A DNA stretch of 9,232 bases from Candidatus Woesebacteria bacterium (lineage in GTDB: Bacteria > Patescibacteriota > Microgenomatia > UBA10105 > UBA927): positions 1 through 9,232 of the forward strand of contig JAGVFE010000134.1 of the NCBI GenBank assembly GCA_020057765.1. Direction: 5' to 3'. Below are positions 7,291-9,232 of this stretch, in pieces. Under the pieces are notes generated by a model, which was not told where the DNA came from, made no database searches, and was given only the letters and a program-made list of their open reading frames with translations. Every line of letters begins with the position of its first letter. Position 1 is the stretch's first letter. The translations under genes were made by a program, and so were the position numbers.

Positions 7291-7306
7291 TCCTTACATC
7301 CTTCCT
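7291..7306 (-). promoter_or_regulatory. Ribosome binding site of the Gmd-like gene
   Basis: Reading the minus strand, AGGAAGGA (7306-7299) and AAGGA (7295-7291) precede the ATG at 7287, with the last codons of ugd inside the same stretch. The first core lies about 11-12 bases from the start and the second only 3. This is the strongest Shine-Dalgarno-like sequence of any gene here; most of the others have weak or no match. Confidence 0.55.
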
Positions 7307-8592
7307 ACTCCATAATACACGAAGCCGAGATTTTTTACAGCAGTCGGTTCATAAATATTTCTCCCGTCAAAAAGAACGCGTGAACGCAAAGATTTTGCCA
7401 GCCGTACCAAATCCAACTGGCGAAATTCATTCCATTCGGTAATCACAACTACGGCGTCGGCTTCCTCTGCCGCGCCATATGAATCTTTTGCAAACACGAC
7501 GGACTTGGGCAAAATCTTCTGTGCGTTTTTCATAGCGACGGGATCAAATGCCACAACGGTTGCACCACATCTTACCAATTCCTCAATGATGCCAATCGAT
7601 GGCGCCTCTCGCATATCGTCAGTATCCGGCTTGAAGGCAAGACCGAGAACGGCGATTTTTTTCCCTTTCATGTTGCCGCGAAAATGATGAATGATTTTTT
7701 CTACCAAGTGCTTTCGCGCTTGCTTATTAATCTCGTCAACTGCTTTAAGCAGGTGGAAATCATAGCCGTATTCTTTTGCTATTGCGATAAGGGCTTTGAC
7801 GTCTTTGGGGAAACAACTCCCGCCGAAGCCGACCCCGGGAGAGAGGAAGCTTCTGCCGATTCGCTTATCCAAGCCTACCCCATCAAGCACTTTTTCAGCA
7901 TCCGCACCAACTCTTTCTGATAGGAAAGCGATTGCATTGGCAAACGATATCTTGGTAGATAACAGAGCGTTTGATGCGTATTTGATAAGTTCCGCCGTTT
8001 CTACATTACAAAGTACCGTTTTTCCATCTATGGGTTTATGCAATTGAAGGAGCAATTCCTCAGCCCGATCAGAAGACGTCCCGATGACGACGCGATCCGG
8101 GTGAAGCGTGTCTGCTATGGCGCTGCCTTCGCGAAGAAATTCAGGGACGGAGGCGCTTGCAAAAGATGCTCCCTCCGGTTTTTCCTTTTCGATAATTGCC
8201 GAGACCTTTTTATTGGTGCCGGGCGGCACCGTGCTTTTGGTAACAATCACTTTATACCCGACCAATGCTTTTCCGATGCTTTTTGCTGCCTCAAAAACGC
8301 TGGTTAAGTCTGCTTGTCCGTCCGCTGCCGAAGGCGTGCCAACACAAATAAAAACAATTTCCGACGGACCAACGGCCGCTTCGTAGTCTAACGTAAAAAC
8401 GAGCCGCTCGGCTTTTATGTTTCGTTGGATAAGCTCCCCAAGCCCCGGTTCATAAAAAGGCGCGATGCCCTTCTTGAGGCTTTCAATTTTTTCTTTTGTG
8501 TGTCCGACAACCCAAACGGTATTGCCAAGATCAGCAAACACCGCTGCTGTAACGAGCCCAACATACCCGTGACCGATAAAAGTAATTGTCAT
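7294..8592 (-). CDS. ugd: UDP-glucose 6-dehydrogenase
   Basis: This cytosolic enzyme oxidises UDP-glucose twice with 2 NAD+ to UDP-glucuronate. At 432 residues it has normal family length. Seen in order: Rossmann loop GHGYVG (7-12), FICVGTP (81-87), TKSTVPPG (118-125), PEFLREGS (150-157), ELIKYASN (201-208, with Lys204 and Asn208), GFGGSCFPKD (255-264, catalytic Cys260 and Asp264), LGLAFKPDTDDMRE (316-329) and FDGRNIY (408-414). Thr118, Lys204, Asn208, Cys260 and Asp264 are the expected active-site residues, so it should be active. One deviation: the usual Asn-Pro-Glu-Phe-Leu reads Val-Pro-Glu-Phe-Leu (Val149). The ATG sits in the ATGA overlap with the preceding gene and has no clear Shine-Dalgarno, so translation probably relies on coupling. 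UDP-glucuronate could feed uronic-acid glycans or pentose/galacturonate derivatives; no obvious UDP-glucuronate user lies in the window. Confidence 0.96.
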   Translation of the reverse strand: MTITFIGHGYVGLVTAAVFADLGNTVWVVGHTKEKIESLKKGIAPFYEPGLGELIQRNIKAERLVFTLDYEAAVGPSEIVFICVGTPSAADGQADLTSVFEAAKSIGKALVGYKVIVTKSTVPPGTNKKVSAIIEKEKPEGASFASASVPEFLREGSAIADTLHPDRVVIGTSSDRAEELLLQLHKPIDGKTVLCNVETAELIKYASNALLSTKISFANAIAFLSERVGADAEKVLDGVGLDKRIGRSFLSPGVGFGGSCFPKDVKALIAIAKEYGYDFHLLKAVDEINKQARKHLVEKIIHHFRGNMKGKKIAVLGLAFKPDTDDMREAPSIGIIEELVRCGATVVAFDPVAMKNAQKILPKSVVFAKDSYGAAEEADAVVVITEWNEFRQLDLVRLAKSLRSRVLFDGRNIYEPTAVKNLGFVYYGVGRM

Positions 8593-9232
8593 GTAAGTTG
8601 CCGCTTTACAGCAGCCAATCCTTCGTCAAACGTCGACATTTTCAGGCCGAATTTTGTTATTTTAACATTGGAAAGATTGGCATGGAAGGGGCGGGGTGCG
8701 CAGCCTTGGTAAAAGTCAGAAAATTGCGTCTCCCGTACTCTCTTTTGGTCATAACCGAATGCAGCCGCAACCTTTTGCCCGGCTTCATAAGGAGACAACG
8801 CCTGTGAACCAACCACGTGATATATCCCAAACGCTTGTTGACCGGCCAAGCTAACCAACGCCGTGGCAATATCGTCAATAAATGTAGGCACAAAGAGCTG
8901 ATCGGAACATGCAGTGAGGTCTTTGCCGCTTTCAAGCACGGTAAGCATTCGATGAAAAAAATCTTTCTTTCCATCATTGGTGGCTCGATACGGAAATGCG
9001 ATGCGCACAATCAACCCAAGCTCACCAAGCGTATGAACCAATAGCTCTCCTTCGTGTTTTGTCTTGGCATACCAACTCTGAGGATTTGGAGTGTCTTCTT
9101 CCGTGTACAAATCGTCGTTACCATCAAAAACAAAATCTGTAGAAATATAAAGAAGATGCTTTTTTGTCTCTTTACAAACGCTTACAATAGATTCAGTTGC
9201 TTCAACGTTGATATGCCAAGCTTCACTTTTGA
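8589..9232 (-). CDS. RmlD-type dTDP-4-dehydrorhamnose reductase-like SDR oxidoreductase (5' truncated)
   Basis: The frame stays open to the right edge, giving 213 residues; roughly the first 75-90 of a typical 280-300 residue protein, including the glycine-rich NAD(P) loop, lie outside the window. A TTG at 9110-9108 could be taken as a start, but the codons before it are clearly conserved protein, so it is internal. In the visible part, INVEAT (7-12) precedes the strand ISTDFVFDG (29-37), then EEDTPNP (44-50) and the catalytic YAKTK (Tyr54, Lys58). The next part (PTFIDDIA, then YHVVG and SPYEAG) is the RmlD substrate-binding region. RmlD reduces dTDP-4-keto-L-rhamnose to dTDP-L-rhamnose with NADPH. 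No rmlA, rmlB or rmlC is in view, so the true substrate is open; the Gmd-like product two genes on is an alternative. The stop overlaps the next start by 4 bases (ATGA), pointing to translational coupling. Confidence 0.85.
   Translation of the reverse strand, partial: KSEAWHINVEATESIVSVCKETKKHLLYISTDFVFDGNDDLYTEEDTPNPQSWYAKTKHEGELLVHTLGELGLIVRIAFPYRATNDGKKDFFHRMLTVLESGKDLTACSDQLFVPTFIDDIATALVSLAGQQAFGIYHVVGSQALSPYEAGQKVAAAFGYDQKRVRETQFSDFYQGCAPRPFHANLSNVKITKFGLKMSTFDEGLAAVKRQLT

Noticed and set aside
7048..7383. 111-codon plus-strand open frame across the ugd/gmd junction
   Set aside because: Antisense to two conserved genes, with a low-complexity, cysteine- and basic-rich translation of no known family; judged a chance frame.
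8657..9010. 117-codon minus-strand frame inside the RmlD-like gene
   Set aside because: Out of frame with the clear SDR motifs; its translation matches nothing I recognise.
8589..9110. A complete 173-residue protein starting at TTG 9110
   Set aside because: The frame continues upstream with conserved SDR residues (ISTDFVFDG) to the window edge, so the gene is truncated by the window rather than short.

Overview
The window is one uninterrupted run of nine genes, all on the minus strand, so transcription goes from high to low coordinates. The first gene is cut by the right edge and the last by the left edge. No intergenic gap exceeds 11 bases. Four junctions overlap by 1 or 4 bases and one has stop and start directly abutting. 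This is almost certainly the interior of a single operon for surface-glycan or protein-glycosylation synthesis. I see no RNA gene, insertion sequence, CRISPR array or attachment site, and no non-coding stretch long enough to describe.

Layout in transcription order: (1) 9232-8589, 3' part of an RmlD-type nucleotide-sugar reductase; (2) 8592-7294, UDP-glucose 6-dehydrogenase; (3) 7287-6331, GDP-mannose 4,6-dehydratase-like SDR enzyme; (4) 6319-5204, polyprenyl-phosphate mannosyltransferase-like GT2 fused to a GtrA membrane domain; (5) 5204-3687, GT39/PMT-type membrane glycosyltransferase; (6) 3690-2938, Alg5-like GT2 with no membrane domain; (7) 2937-1783, GT87/MptB-like membrane mannosyltransferase; (8) 1775-258, second GT39/PMT-type membrane glycosyltransferase; (9) 261-1, N-terminus of a PTPS-related multi-spanning membrane protein. 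Gene 9 is open to the window edge and is easily missed because its stop lies outside.

How the genes fit together (inference from families): genes 1-3 are cytosolic nucleotide-sugar enzymes making UDP-glucuronate and a 6-deoxyhexose nucleotide. Genes 4 and 6 probably charge a polyprenyl-phosphate carrier with single sugars on the cytosolic face. Genes 5, 7 and 8 are GT-C-fold membrane enzymes of the kind that use such lipid-linked sugars on the outer face, and gene 9 may be another. The acceptor (protein, lipid or polysaccharide) is not encoded here.

Organism: an uncultured bacterium, most likely of the Candidate Phyla Radiation/Patescibacteria (Microgenomates- or Parcubacteria-like). The grounds are the style of the proteins (compact Gmd-like enzyme, paired GT39 proteins, PTPS-related neighbour), extreme gene packing, weak Shine-Dalgarno sites and moderate GC content. 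This is a judgement from remembered family resemblance, not a computed placement. The standard genetic code fits every reading frame. I found no convincing new molecular system; the points most worth a second look are listed as findings.
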